A DNA stretch of 64,000 nucleotides from positions 1-64,000 of the forward strand of contig FSSI02000017.1 in assembly GCA_900149785.2 (NCBI GenBank), written 5' to 3'. The notes under the pieces were generated by a model, which worked only from the letters and a program-made list of their open reading frames with translations, was not told where the DNA came from and did no database searches. This stretch comes from Sodalinema lacuna_A (lineage in GTDB: Bacteria > Cyanobacteriota > Cyanobacteriia > Cyanobacteriales > Geitlerinemataceae). Positions 8,935 through 18,200 of the stretch are shown one piece after another (position 1 is the first letter of the stretch; each line of letters starts with the position of its first letter). The position numbers were made by a program, and so were the translations under genes.

Positions 8935-9447
8935 ATGGTCAATTCTCGACCCAGGTCAGCGACGAATCAGTTTGTGGAACGCTTAACATCATCTCGCTTT
9001 TATGTGGAGTTAAAACTCGACGGCGGTGATGATACGGTCGATGCTACCTTTAGTGATTGTCAAGGGGGTAGTACGACTCAGGAAGCCGTGGAAATTTGTG
9101 AGGTGACTCCTCAACGCTGGGGAAGTCAACCGGCTCAGTATGGTCGTCTTCAACGCACTAAAATTCCCGGGAGTCTGCAAACGAGTAATCTCATTCTCAA
9201 ACGGGGGATGACTCAATCCAATACGCTCTGGCAGTGGTTTTCCGCTGTGCAGCAGGGGAATTGGGCTAAGCAACGTCGGGATGGGTCAATCTCGATTTAT
9301 GATCAGGCGGGAGAGGTGCGAGCGCGGTTTGAGTTTTTAGGGGCTTGGCCGACTCGCTACCAGATTGCTGACCTCAGTTCTAATGGGGGAGAAATTGAGA
9401 TTGAAGAACTGGAACTGGCGGTTGATGAGTTTAAGCGCGTTCCCTAG
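8935..9447 (+). CDS. CIS inner tube protein (gp19/Hcp-like), paralogue 2
   Basis: 170 residues. The ATG at 8935 is chosen because GGAGG lies at 8924-8928; an upstream in-frame start at 8860 would add 25 unlikely residues. The gp19 pattern is clear: LTSSRFYVELKL, SNLILKRGMTQSNTLWQWF, SISIYDQAGEVRARFEF and IEIEELELAVDEFKRV. eCIS loci usually carry two or three tube paralogues; this one may form a terminal or baseplate-proximal ring, or a minor tube subunit. That assignment is inference. It lies 185 bp after paralogue 1 in the same direction. Confidence 0.9.
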   Translation: MVNSRPRSATNQFVERLTSSRFYVELKLDGGDDTVDATFSDCQGGSTTQEAVEICEVTPQRWGSQPAQYGRLQRTKIPGSLQTSNLILKRGMTQSNTLWQWFSAVQQGNWAKQRRDGSISIYDQAGEVRARFEFLGAWPTRYQIADLSSNGGEIEIEELELAVDEFKRVP

Positions 9448-9492
9448 ATATACCTAGGAGTCGATTGTCTGAGTGCTAAGGTAGCGAAGTTA

Positions 9493-9789
9493 ATGTTCGA
9501 GACTGAATTTGAATTTACTCTGCCTAAGGGCTATATCGATGCTGATGGTAATCTCCATCGTAAGGGGATTATGCGCTTAGCTAAAGCCATTGATGAAATT
9601 GCACCCATGCGTGACCCTCGGGTGAAGGCGAATGCGTCTTACTCGACGATTATTATTTTGGCACGTACCATTAAACGCTTGGGGGCGTTAGATGAGGTGT
9701 CTCCGGCGATTATTGAGAATCTCTATGCCTGTGATTTGAATTATTTACAAAGCTTGTATCGCCAGATTAATGAGGTTCAGGAGAGTTGA
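9493..9789 (+). CDS. Small CIS tail-assembly-chaperone-like protein 1
   Basis: 98 residues. It starts TEFEFTLPKGYIDADG and continues LHRKGIMRLAKAIDEI, MRDPRVKANASYSTIIILAR and ends LYACDLNYLQSLYRQIN. This pattern is shared with the next gene and with small proteins placed between tube and baseplate genes in many eCIS loci. By position they resemble tail assembly chaperones, but their role is not established. Probably cytosolic and alpha-helical. This copy lacks the C-terminal zinc-binding-like segment of its paralogue. Confidence 0.75.
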   Translation: MFETEFEFTLPKGYIDADGNLHRKGIMRLAKAIDEIAPMRDPRVKANASYSTIIILARTIKRLGALDEVSPAIIENLYACDLNYLQSLYRQINEVQES

Positions 9790-9833
9790 AGTATCACTCG
9801 CAAGAGAGCTGAGTCCAGAGGAGGAGCGATCGC

Positions 9834-10211
9834 ATGAGTCAAACTGTATTTGAGTTTAGGTTGCCGAAAGGTTTACTGGATGAACAGGGAAGTGTTCACC
9901 GCCAGGGTAAGATTCGTTTGGCTACGGCCCGCGATGAACTGTTGGCGGCTAAGCATCAACGGGTTCGGGATAATCCGGCCTATGCGACCTTGGTGCGTCT
10001 GTCTCAGACGCTGCTGCAATTGGGCGATCGCACCTCCTTTGACCCCGAAGACTTAGAACATCTGTTTACCATCGATTTAGCCTATCTCTGTCAACTGTAC
10101 AATCAGATTAACCAGAAGGGCCATGCTCACGCCGATGTTCAATGCCCCCATTGTCAAAACTCCTTTGAGGTGGACTTGAGCAACTCGGGGGAGTCATTGG
10201 CTACCCCTTAG
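9834..10211 (+). CDS. Small CIS tail-assembly-chaperone-like protein 2 with CPHC motif
   Basis: 125 residues, paralogous to the preceding protein (FEFRLPKGLLDEQG, VHRQGKIRLATARDEL, HLFTIDLAYLCQLYNQIN). The extra C-terminus contains CPHCQNSFEVDL, a possible half zinc ribbon or structural Cys pair. GAGGAGCGATCGC just upstream supplies the ribosome binding site. The final 43 nt overlap an open DUF6760-like frame shifted by -1. A run of five G (10187-10191) lies in the overlap, so part of the product may continue into that frame (see the next feature). Confidence 0.78.
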   Translation: MSQTVFEFRLPKGLLDEQGSVHRQGKIRLATARDELLAAKHQRVRDNPAYATLVRLSQTLLQLGDRTSFDPEDLEHLFTIDLAYLCQLYNQINQKGHAHADVQCPHCQNSFEVDLSNSGESLATP

Positions 10212-10345
10212 CTCAATTGCAGGAGGAGGTAGCCCAAATCGCCCTAAATTTTCATTGGTCGTTGGAGGAAATTTTAGATCTAGAACATCGCGATCGCCGC
10301 CTTTGGGTCACACAAATTCGTCAACAAAACTCCCGAGGCGCCTGA
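10196..10345 (+). CDS. DUF6760-like CIS protein, no canonical start (possible -1 frameshift product)
   Basis: The reading frame is open from 10169 to the TGA at 10343-10345 and encodes GYPLAQLQEEVAQIALNFHW followed by LEEILDLEHRDRRLWV. This is a clear match to the short DUF6760 family found next to the same chaperone-like genes in other CIS loci. No ATG, GTG or TTG occurs in the frame before the conserved region; the only option is ATT at 10196. The frame is -1 relative to the preceding gene and the two overlap across a GGGGG run, so expression may need ribosomal frameshifting, an ATT start, or the sequence may lack one G. The coordinates given assume the ATT start (49 residues). Confidence 0.6.
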   Translation: MGYPLAQLQEEVAQIALNFHWSLEEILDLEHRDRRLWVTQIRQQNSRGA

Positions 10346-10435
10346 TCCCCGAAACCCACTCAACCCCAGCCGATTCACTCCCCATTCACCTGACTCAATT
10401 CAGCTTGTGCTAAGTATTGACAACTAGAAAGACTC

Positions 10436-10855
10436 ATGGTAAAGCCAGAGAAACCCGATGATTATATTGGAGCAGGAGTTGCCTTTCCCGTTGACCTCAA
10501 TGTTCAGGGTGAGCTTAAACTGAGTCAGGGAGATCCCAACATCCAGGAGTCGATTCGTATAATCCTAGGAACCCAGGTTGGAGAACGGGTCTATCGCCCT
10601 GAATTTGGCTCCCGCTTATCTGACTTGGTCTTTGCCCCCCTCAATCGGGATACCTTAATTAAACTGCGATTGCGGGTTGAAGAAGCCTTAAACCGCTGGG
10701 AACCTCGGATTACCGTGACCGGGATTATTGCCGAAGCCGACCCCATTGAAGGAAAAGTCGAATTAACCATTCAATATCGCCTGCGTAATAGTAAAGATGA
10801 CTATGATGTGCGAAATATGATTTATCCCTTTTATTTAGACGCTTCCCCTCGCTAA
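10436..10855 (+). CDS. gp25/GPW-like baseplate wedge protein (Afp9-like)
   Basis: 139 residues. The GPW_gp25 domain is evident from ESIRIILGTQVGERVYRPEF followed by GSRLSDLVFAPLN and LRLRVEEALNRWEPRI. gp25 joins baseplate wedge proteins to the first sheath ring and is a core eCIS component. About 30 extra N-terminal residues precede the domain. It is 10-25 bp upstream of the baseplate J gene in the same operon. Length is in the usual range. Confidence 0.93.
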   Translation: MVKPEKPDDYIGAGVAFPVDLNVQGELKLSQGDPNIQESIRIILGTQVGERVYRPEFGSRLSDLVFAPLNRDTLIKLRLRVEEALNRWEPRITVTGIIAEADPIEGKVELTIQYRLRNSKDDYDVRNMIYPFYLDASPR

Positions 10856-10880
10856 CTTCAGAGCCTTGACCGGATTTAAG

Positions 10881-13334
10881 ATGGACTTTGACTTTCTTCC
10901 CAATCTGCCCAAAGCCAACCTAGACGATCGCAGTTTTAACGATCTCTTACAGGAATGCTTACTGCGAATCCCGCGCTATTGCCCCGAATGGACCAATCAT
11001 AATCCCAGCGACCCCGGCATTACCATCATTGAACTGTTTGCCTGGTTAACCGACCAGATGTTGTGGCGGTTCAACCAAGTTCCCCGGCGTAATTATGTCG
11101 CCTTCCTGGAACTGCTGGGGATTCGCCTAGAAGCTCCCAGCCCCGCCCAAACCGAAGTCACCTTTTACCTATCCCGTGAAGAACAAGACATTCGGGTGAT
11201 AGATGCTGGGACTGAAGTGGCGACCGAGCGCACGGAGACAGAAGAAGCCGTCATTTTTAGTACCGATAATGATTTAATCATTGGTCATCCTCAAATTCCT
11301 CGTACGTTCACCCTCCCCCCTCACCCGGAGAACCTAGGACAAGCCATCGATCCCAGTTCAGACGTCATCGATGATCCCAAAGAGGTCAGTCCCAACAATC
11401 CCTTAGCCTTATTCGAAAATAGACAAGGGACCGCTGACTCTACGGGTAGCTCTGTGTACTTCGTCTTGACTGGCACAGACCCCAATCCTCCTGACGCTGG
11501 CAATGCTGTCAATGAACGGAAAGGGTTGGAAGGGAATGTCCTGGCCCTTCACTTTCAAGGAGAACGTGCGGGCGGAATCGGCAGCAGTTTGGAGTCTCCC
11601 CCTCGGGAGTGGGAAGCCTGGAATACTAAGAATGAGTGTTGGCAACCCATTCTCAAGAGTGAGGCTGATGACGGAACCGATGGCTTTAACTTTGACCAAA
11701 CGGCCGCCCAAGGGGCTGATGTCATCTTACATCTGCCCGTCGACTGCACCCCCTTCGACTTTGAGACTGACTATCGTGGCTATTGGCTTCGTTGTGTCCA
11801 CCGCCCCAAAGGGGGAACCCCTTATATGCAATCCCCTAGGATTACTAGGGTGGCGGCTCGTTTCATTGGTGGAACCGTTCGCGCCAGTCAATGCGCCTGG
11901 ACGAGTGAACCGGAGTTTCTGGGGGTTAGTGATGGGAAGCCCGGACAACGATTTGTTTTGCAAAATTGCCCCGTTCTGGCACGAGATCGAGAAAAACAGG
12001 AATTTGTGGTTATCTCTCCTCCAGGACAGTTTGTTGCCACATTACAGTCCCACCAGGAAAACAACCAGACGAACGACAATAACGACAATAACGACGCTCA
12101 AAACAATGACCAGAACAACCAGCGTTGGCAGGAAGTTTGGCAGGAAGTTAAGGATTTTGCCGACTCCTCAGCTCAAGATGCTCATTATATTATTGACGAC
12201 CTCACAGGAACTGTTCAGTTTGGCCCCATGGTGCGTGAACCGGGAGAACTCAGGGACCGCAGCCAAGACAGGATTCAGCGCCAATTGATGAACGGCAATG
12301 CTGTGCAGCAATTGAGGGCCGCTGACGCTCCCCAAGACTCCCAAACGACTTCGGAACGCCTCAATTCCCGCCAGTATGGCAAAATTCCCCCCAAAGGCTA
12401 CGAGATTTATATGTATCGCTACCGTTGGGGTGGGGGAAAACAGGGTAATGTCAAGGCCCGCAGTTTGACCAAATTGATGAAGGCTCTGCCGAGGGTGAAA
12501 GAGGTGGTGAACCATCGGCCAGCGATTGGGGGACGAGATGCGGAGTCTTTGGAAGATGCTGTGATGCGGGTTCCCTCTTGGTTGCGTTCTCGGGAACGGG
12601 CGGTGACAGCGGAGGATTTTGAATATATTGCCCTGACTACTGGGGGTGTGGCCCGAGCTTGCTGTCTGGATGCTCAACAAACTGGGAACGCTGGGGTCGT
12701 GACTTTACTGGTTATCCCTGAGATAACCCTGACTAATGAAGGACGGGAGGGGATTGACCCCCAAGATTTGCAACTGGAGGGCGACTTACCGAAGCGCCTA
12801 GAGACGCAACTGAAGCAGTGCAAACTGCTGGGAACCGATATTAAGATCCGCTCACCCCGATATGTGGGGGTGAAGGTGGTAGTCCGTCTGTTTATCGAAC
12901 CTCAATATGAGAATAGCCGGGGACAAAGGCAATTGCAGCAGCGCGTCAAAGCAGCACTCTATCGCTTCCTCAATCCCATCACCGGCGGGATTCAGGGCCG
13001 GGGCTGGGGCTTTGGCCAGGGGGTGCGTCGTTTTGAAATTGCCGATTGCTGTCAGAAAATATCGGGTATTAGCTCAATTGGCCAGATTGAACTGTTCAAG
13101 TTTACTCCGTCCCAAGACTCATCGAGACCCACGACTGAGCCCCAAAAGCTATCGAGAGACACGACTTGGGAGTCCCAGGAGCGAGATGGAGATTACTTAA
13201 AACTGAAGTCGGATGAGATGGTTTGTTCCTGGAGTAATCGCCCGGAGGGAACCCCTCAATCTCCGGGTGAGGAAGAGCAGTATGTTGACCATGATGTCTA
13301 TTTTGAAAATGAACTTACGGAGTATTCAGTATAA
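10881..13334 (+). CDS. Baseplate J-like protein (gp6/Afp11-like)
   Basis: 817 residues from the ATG at 10881; an in-frame TTG at 10866 would add five. The N-terminus (LPKANLDDRSFNDLLQECL, then PEWTNHNPSDPGITIIELFA) is typical of Afp11/baseplate J proteins of eCIS, and the C-terminal half carries the J domain (VPSWLRSRERAVTAEDFEYI; RYVGVKVVVRLFIEP). It builds the baseplate wedges that trigger contraction. An Asn/Asp/Gln-rich low-complexity segment lies near residues 395-415 (nt 12058-12120) and is probably a flexible surface loop. It follows gp25 and precedes tail protein I, the conserved order. Confidence 0.93.
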   Translation: MDFDFLPNLPKANLDDRSFNDLLQECLLRIPRYCPEWTNHNPSDPGITIIELFAWLTDQMLWRFNQVPRRNYVAFLELLGIRLEAPSPAQTEVTFYLSREEQDIRVIDAGTEVATERTETEEAVIFSTDNDLIIGHPQIPRTFTLPPHPENLGQAIDPSSDVIDDPKEVSPNNPLALFENRQGTADSTGSSVYFVLTGTDPNPPDAGNAVNERKGLEGNVLALHFQGERAGGIGSSLESPPREWEAWNTKNECWQPILKSEADDGTDGFNFDQTAAQGADVILHLPVDCTPFDFETDYRGYWLRCVHRPKGGTPYMQSPRITRVAARFIGGTVRASQCAWTSEPEFLGVSDGKPGQRFVLQNCPVLARDREKQEFVVISPPGQFVATLQSHQENNQTNDNNDNNDAQNNDQNNQRWQEVWQEVKDFADSSAQDAHYIIDDLTGTVQFGPMVREPGELRDRSQDRIQRQLMNGNAVQQLRAADAPQDSQTTSERLNSRQYGKIPPKGYEIYMYRYRWGGGKQGNVKARSLTKLMKALPRVKEVVNHRPAIGGRDAESLEDAVMRVPSWLRSRERAVTAEDFEYIALTTGGVARACCLDAQQTGNAGVVTLLVIPEITLTNEGREGIDPQDLQLEGDLPKRLETQLKQCKLLGTDIKIRSPRYVGVKVVVRLFIEPQYENSRGQRQLQQRVKAALYRFLNPITGGIQGRGWGFGQGVRRFEIADCCQKISGISSIGQIELFKFTPSQDSSRPTTEPQKLSRDTTWESQERDGDYLKLKSDEMVCSWSNRPEGTPQSPGEEEQYVDHDVYFENELTEYSV

Positions 13335-13383
13335 CGATGCTCAGCGTCCCTCTCGGCTCCAGTCCACGTAACGGCTAATTCTC

Positions 13384-14592
13384 ATGACCTTTGCGCAATT
13401 TCAGGATGTCCAGCCCACTGTTTCTCTGAAGCTCACGCCGCAACAGCCTTTTAAACCTCCGCTGCACCTCTCCCGAGACCCCGCTGGGGTGGTTCAACAC
13501 CAGGAACCCGAGCCGTGGTTGCTTTTGGAACCGGGGGAGGTGCGTTGGATGGAGGTTCGCCTGTCCCATCGTTGGAGGACTCCGTTAACGCTTACGCTTA
13601 AGTTAGTCGATCCCCATGGGGGGTTAAGAGAGTCATCCTGTTTTAAGGGATGGCGAATTGAGAAACATCTCTATGATGACCCAGGGGACGAGTCTGACGA
13701 GTCTTATGAGCTGGAGCTTCCGGATGCCGTCGAAGCAAATGAAGCCCAATTGCACTATCTCGTCTTCAAGATTCCTCAGGACTTTTTTAGCGCCCTCTGC
13801 CATCGAGATGTAGAGTCAGCCCCCCTCAGCCTAAACTATCCTCTGGAACTTCAGGTTTGGGTCATGGGGGGGTTAACGGCAGCAGAGGACGCTGGGAATA
13901 GCCAATTAGTTCAGTTGGTTCGCTTCAATGTGGCCTTGCGTCCTGAATGTCGTTATGTTAACTTTCTGCCCCGAGTCTATCAGGAACAGGATTTTTTGAG
14001 GCGATTTTTAGCCATCTTAGAAGAGTCGTTTCATCCCAGTTGGGACATTCATCAAACCTTCTGGGCCTATCTGGACCCTAAGCTGGCTCCTAAAGCTCTC
14101 TTACCCTTTTTGGCTCATTGGGTGGGTTGGAAACTTGACCTCCGCCTCGACGAACGTCGCAATCGAACGCTCATTTCTGAGGCGATAAAACTCTACCGTT
14201 GGCGGGGAACTGAACGGGGATTAGAACTCTGTCTGGAGCTTTATACCGGCTTACCCCCCGAGGCCATTGAAATTCGCCAGCAAATCAGCAAGGGCTTTAT
14301 CTTCGGGGAAACTCGGTTGGGAGAGGATGAGGCGGAATTGGGAGCAGCCACGATTCGTCCTTATTATTTTGAGGTAACTCTACGACCTGATGCTAATCAT
14401 GCGCTGGATGACGAGGATGAACAGTTAGTGCGGGATGTGATTGATGAGTATAAACCCGCTTTTTGTCAGTATAAGCTCTTTATTCAGCCCAGACCGGCGG
14501 CCAGCAGCTCCCTACCCGCCAATGAGGACTCTAGGCTCCCCGGAGACGACGATGGTGGAGGCGGGGACGAGACCGGTGAGGGTGGGGGTTGA
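13384..14592 (+). CDS. Phage tail protein I-like baseplate protein (Afp12-like, TIGR02242 type)
   Basis: 402 residues. The conserved domain lies at about residues 195-370: NFLPRVYQEQDFLRRFLAIL, LLPFLAHWVGWKL and KLYRWRGTERGLELCL, as in phage tail-like domain TIGR02242 proteins of eCIS baseplates. The N-terminal 190 residues are beta-rich and resemble the extra domain of Afp12. The last roughly 27 residues are a Pro/Asp/Gly-rich tail ending in DGGGGDETGEGGG, encoded in DNA that is also the antisense 3' end of the PAAR gene. The true functional C-terminus may therefore lie before it. Confidence 0.87.
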   Translation: MTFAQFQDVQPTVSLKLTPQQPFKPPLHLSRDPAGVVQHQEPEPWLLLEPGEVRWMEVRLSHRWRTPLTLTLKLVDPHGGLRESSCFKGWRIEKHLYDDPGDESDESYELELPDAVEANEAQLHYLVFKIPQDFFSALCHRDVESAPLSLNYPLELQVWVMGGLTAAEDAGNSQLVQLVRFNVALRPECRYVNFLPRVYQEQDFLRRFLAILEESFHPSWDIHQTFWAYLDPKLAPKALLPFLAHWVGWKLDLRLDERRNRTLISEAIKLYRWRGTERGLELCLELYTGLPPEAIEIRQQISKGFIFGETRLGEDEAELGAATIRPYYFEVTLRPDANHALDDEDEQLVRDVIDEYKPAFCQYKLFIQPRPAASSSLPANEDSRLPGDDDGGGGDETGEGGG

Positions 14593-14817
14593 GCCGGAGA
14601 CTCCTGAGGAGACGCGGGCCGCCGGACGACCGCCAATCAGGACGGTGGCACTCCCGGAACTGATTAATCCCGGTGGGCCTTTGAAGAGAGGCCCTTGGAC
14701 CGCCGCACCGACGCTGGCCGCTGGACGACCGCCAATCAAAACGGTACTCACGCCAGGCGGTAAAATCATATCGCCGCTGGCTGTTAGGTCGTTGATACGA
14801 GCAGCCGGAAAACTCAT
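14512..14817 (-). CDS. PAAR-repeat spike-tip protein (Afp10-like)
   Basis: 101 residues from ATG 14817 (SFPAARINDLTASG); an in-frame TTG at 14835 is less likely. Three PAAR-type repeats are seen: STVLIGGRPAASVG, ATVLIGGRPAARVS and a terminal RVLIGG. Stand-alone eCIS PAAR proteins of about 95-105 residues also end at VLIGG, so it looks complete. PAAR proteins form the sharp tip of the VgrG-like spike. The gene is antisense to the tail protein I gene and overlaps its last 81 bp, an unusual arrangement because PAAR is normally co-directional with the baseplate genes. Confidence 0.88.
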   Translation of the reverse strand: MSFPAARINDLTASGDMILPPGVSTVLIGGRPAASVGAAVQGPLFKGPPGLISSGSATVLIGGRPAARVSSGVSGSTPTLTGLVPASTIVVSGEPRVLIGG

Positions 14818-14985
14818 AGGACTATGGGGAATCAATGCTAGACCATTATAGTGGTTTGGCCCGGAGCTTGTCTCTAGGGACTCTAAAGTTTTTAGGGAAT
14901 GTGAGTCAGATAAATTAGGACGACGAAACGGCTAAGATAACCTGGAAACGATAGCAATAGCAGGAATAGATAGGACAGAAACGAT

Positions 14986-15110
14986 GTAGGGGCAATCCCT
15001 TGTGGTTGCCCTTTTCCGGCAAATGTTTCCTTCTCGTGTCATGGCTGAAGCCGTGACACGGACTTTGGGCGGCTCTGCCGCCTGCAATTGGGAGACCGAG
15101 CCTCCCTAGG
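14986..15110. repeat. Multi-hairpin cyanobacterial dispersed repeat
   Basis: This part of the 455-bp gap between PAAR and the DUF4157 gene holds four consecutive inverted repeats. They are GGGCAA/TTGCCC (14990-15011), GTGTCATGGCT/AGCCGTGACAC (15036-15059), GGCGGC/GCCGCC (15068-15082) and GGGAG/CTCCC (15090-15106). The modules resemble dispersed repeats common in cyanobacterial intergenic DNA. A minus-strand 78-codon frame across it is not a gene. The rest of the gap, to 15290, has no recognised gene and should contain the effector promoter. Confidence 0.6.
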
Positions 15111-15290
15111 GGCATCAGAGAAACGTGTTTTGTCTGATTTGAAGGGTTCATTTCAAAGCAGCGGCTACTTATTGTTAAGTATTCATTAAATCACCTTGCC
15201 TTGACAATCCGTTGATGTTAGAATCTTAGCCAAAGTTTCTAAAACAACAGTTTTCTAACGTACGTCCGCCCACTCCATCCCGGTAGCTTC

Positions 15291-18200
15291 ATGGGAGACC
15301 AGTCCCGGACCGTTCCTAAATCTACCGCCACAGTTCAACCGAGAACTTGGGCCAAAACCGAGGAGAGCGATCGCCAACTTCAGCCCTCATCAGACCCGTT
15401 TGGCTGGCAGTCCGAGGGAGCCGCTGGTGCAGATGACGACGGGGACGCTCCCAGTGATGGTTTTAGTCTGCTGGACTCTCCCATGCCCGTACAGCCCCAG
15501 CTTCAGCGGCAGGAAGACGAGTCTGATGAGGATTTCGAGATTCAAGCCAAATGTGCCAGTTGTGAAGCGGAGGAGAGCTTACAACGGCAACCCGAGGCGG
15601 GCTTAGAAGAAGGATTAGAGGAGACCTTAGGGGTTCAGGCTAAACTGAGTATTGGCCAACCGGGCGATCGCTACGAACAAGAAGCCGACAGCGTAGCGGC
15701 TCAGGTGATGAAGATGCCCGACCCCAGTTTAGAGTCGGAGTCCCTGCAACGGCAGGAGTTGGGGAGCGCCGACGAGGACGAGACGCACCTACAAACTCAA
15801 CCCCTGGCCGGGCAGATTAGCCAGGGTGTTCAACTCAAAGCGGCGGGCAACTCCAATAGCAATCAAGCCAGTGCCGGGTTAGAGACGAGCCTCAAGAGCC
15901 AGGGCGGCAAAGGTCAGCCCCTGGGCCAGGAAACCCGTAACTTTATGGAGTCGCGCTTTGGCAGTGATTTAGGAGGGGTGCGGGTTCACACTGATGAGGC
16001 GGCGGTGAAGATGAACCGGGAGGTGGGGGCGAAAGCCTTTACCCACGGACAGGATATTTACTTTAATTCCGGTCAGTATAACCCAGGGTCCAGTTCTGGG
16101 AAGGAATTGCTGGCCCATGAGTTGACTCATACTCATCAGCAGGGTGGGAGTCAACTGAAGACCAAAGCCTTGCAATCCTCCTCGGATCCCCAGATTCAAC
16201 TAGAAGCCGATCCCAACGCCCCCATGCTGCAACTGCGGGAAGACCCAGGAGCGGGAGGGGAAACGGTCAACTTCCGCAAAGCGGATAATAATGCTGGGGA
16301 TTCCTCGAAGTCCAACAGCAAAGAGAATAAACAGCAATCACGTAAATTCGAGAACAAGTCGGACAACTCCTTAAGTCAGCTTCAAGAAGCGAAAGCTGAA
16401 GGCAGTGGTGCAGGCGCTGGTGCAGGCGGTGGTGCAGGCGGTGCAGGCGGTGGTGCAGGCGGTGCAGGCGGTGCAGGCGGTGCAGGCGGTGGTGCGGCTG
16501 GTGGAGAAGCAAGTGGAGGCGGCGGTGGCTCGTCTCCAGGTAGCGCCCTGGAAGACCCGGAATTTCAAGCCGTGGTGACCGCCAGTGAGGAAAACGCCGA
16601 ACAGAAGAAAGAACACGAACCGGCTGAGTCCGAGGCTGAAGCGGCCCAAGATGCTGCTGAGTCTCCCCCGGAAGAGGCGGAGAGTCAGGCCCAGGATATT
16701 CATGTCGCTGAGATGGAACAGCAGGAGACTGGGACCTTTGACGGCGGCAAGTTTAAGGCTGAAATCTTACAACGACTTGAGCCACTTCTACCCACTAGCG
16801 AAGAGGAAGCCGAGCAGTTTAAGGGCAATAACCAACTTGACTCAGTACGAGATTCCCTCGATTCTCAGGTAGCCGAAGAACAGGAGCAAGCCGCTGGCCC
16901 CTTAGAAGAACAAACCAATCAACCCCCTGATACCAGTGCCATTGAGCCTCGGGAAGCTGTTCCCCTAGAAGAGGGCGAAGAACCCGAGATTCCCGGAGAC
17001 ATTGGCGCGGAACGAGCAGCCCCTTCTCCGAGAAATCAGGCAGAGGTGTCTGAACCCTTTGAAGCCAACAGCCGCTCCATTGAGGAGCAGATGGAGGAAG
17101 CAGACATTACAGAAGAGCAGCTAGAACAATCCAACGAACCGGAATTTCTGGATGCATTAGAAGGCAAACGGGAACTAGACCGTCATGGCGAGGGTGCGCC
17201 CCAAGAGTATGCTGAGACGGAATCGAGCGTGATTGCTCAAACTCAAGATCAAGCCCGCTCTCAGGCCGACAACGATCTCCAAGTCATGTTAGGCGATCGC
17301 AACACGGCTCTAGGTAATGTAGAGGGTCAAAAGACAGACACGAAAGATGAGGACGAGCAGAAGCGCCAAGAAATCGCCAATGACATCAATCAGATCTACG
17401 AAGCCACCAAAGAGAAAGTTGAAGCCACTCTCGATGGTCTAGAAACCGAAGTTCTCAGCCGCTTTGACCAAGCGGCTGACCGTGCCCGAAATCGTTTTGA
17501 GAACTATGTTGGGACCCGCATGGAGGCTTACAAGCGAGAACGGCACGGCTCCCTGAAGGATGGGATTGATCTCGAACAGGGTGTTAATCGAGTCGAGGAT
17601 TGGGTTCGTGGAAGCCTCCCCCCGGAAGTGAATGAGTTTTTCCAGGAGGGCAAACAACTCTATCTCGACGAGATGGATGTCGCCCTGACGGAGATCTCCA
17701 ACTTTGTCGCCGATAAGCTCAATGAAGCTAAAGCACAAGTTCAAGAGGGTCGAGAGGAGATTCGCACCTATGTTGAGGCCCTGCCTGAAGATTTACAAGA
17801 AATTGGTCAGCAGGCGGCTGAGGCAATTCAGAGTAAATTTGATGATCTCGAATCCAGCATTGACAGTAAGCGGGATTCCTTGATTAACTCCCTCACCACT
17901 CGCTATGAAGAGAGCCTAAATAGCCTGAATGACCGCATCAACCAGTTAGAGGAAGAGAACAAAGGCTGGTTCGACAAGGTGAAGGACAAGTTCTTAGGAG
18001 TGATTGAGCAAGTCCTAGAAGCCTATCAGATGCTGATGGGCGTTCTCGGGGAAGCGGGAGATGCAGTCAAGAAGATTATTAAAGACCCGATTGATTTCCT
18101 GAAAAACTTGATTGCTGGGATTAGTCAGGGTTTCGAGAACTTCCTGGGCAATATCGTCAACCACTTACAGTCCGGTTTAGTGGGTTGGTTGACTGGGGCC

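Noticed and set aside
14915..15151. 78-codon minus-strand frame
   Set aside because: It runs through the multi-hairpin repeat and has no protein-like pattern.
15184..15230. TTGACA-like -35 before the effector gene
   Set aside because: No -10 hexamer lies at an acceptable spacing, so I do not call a promoter.
16267..16703. Minus-strand frames rich in His/Leu or Thr/Ala/Cys repeats
   Set aside because: They are antisense shadows of the effector's Gly-rich linker repeat.
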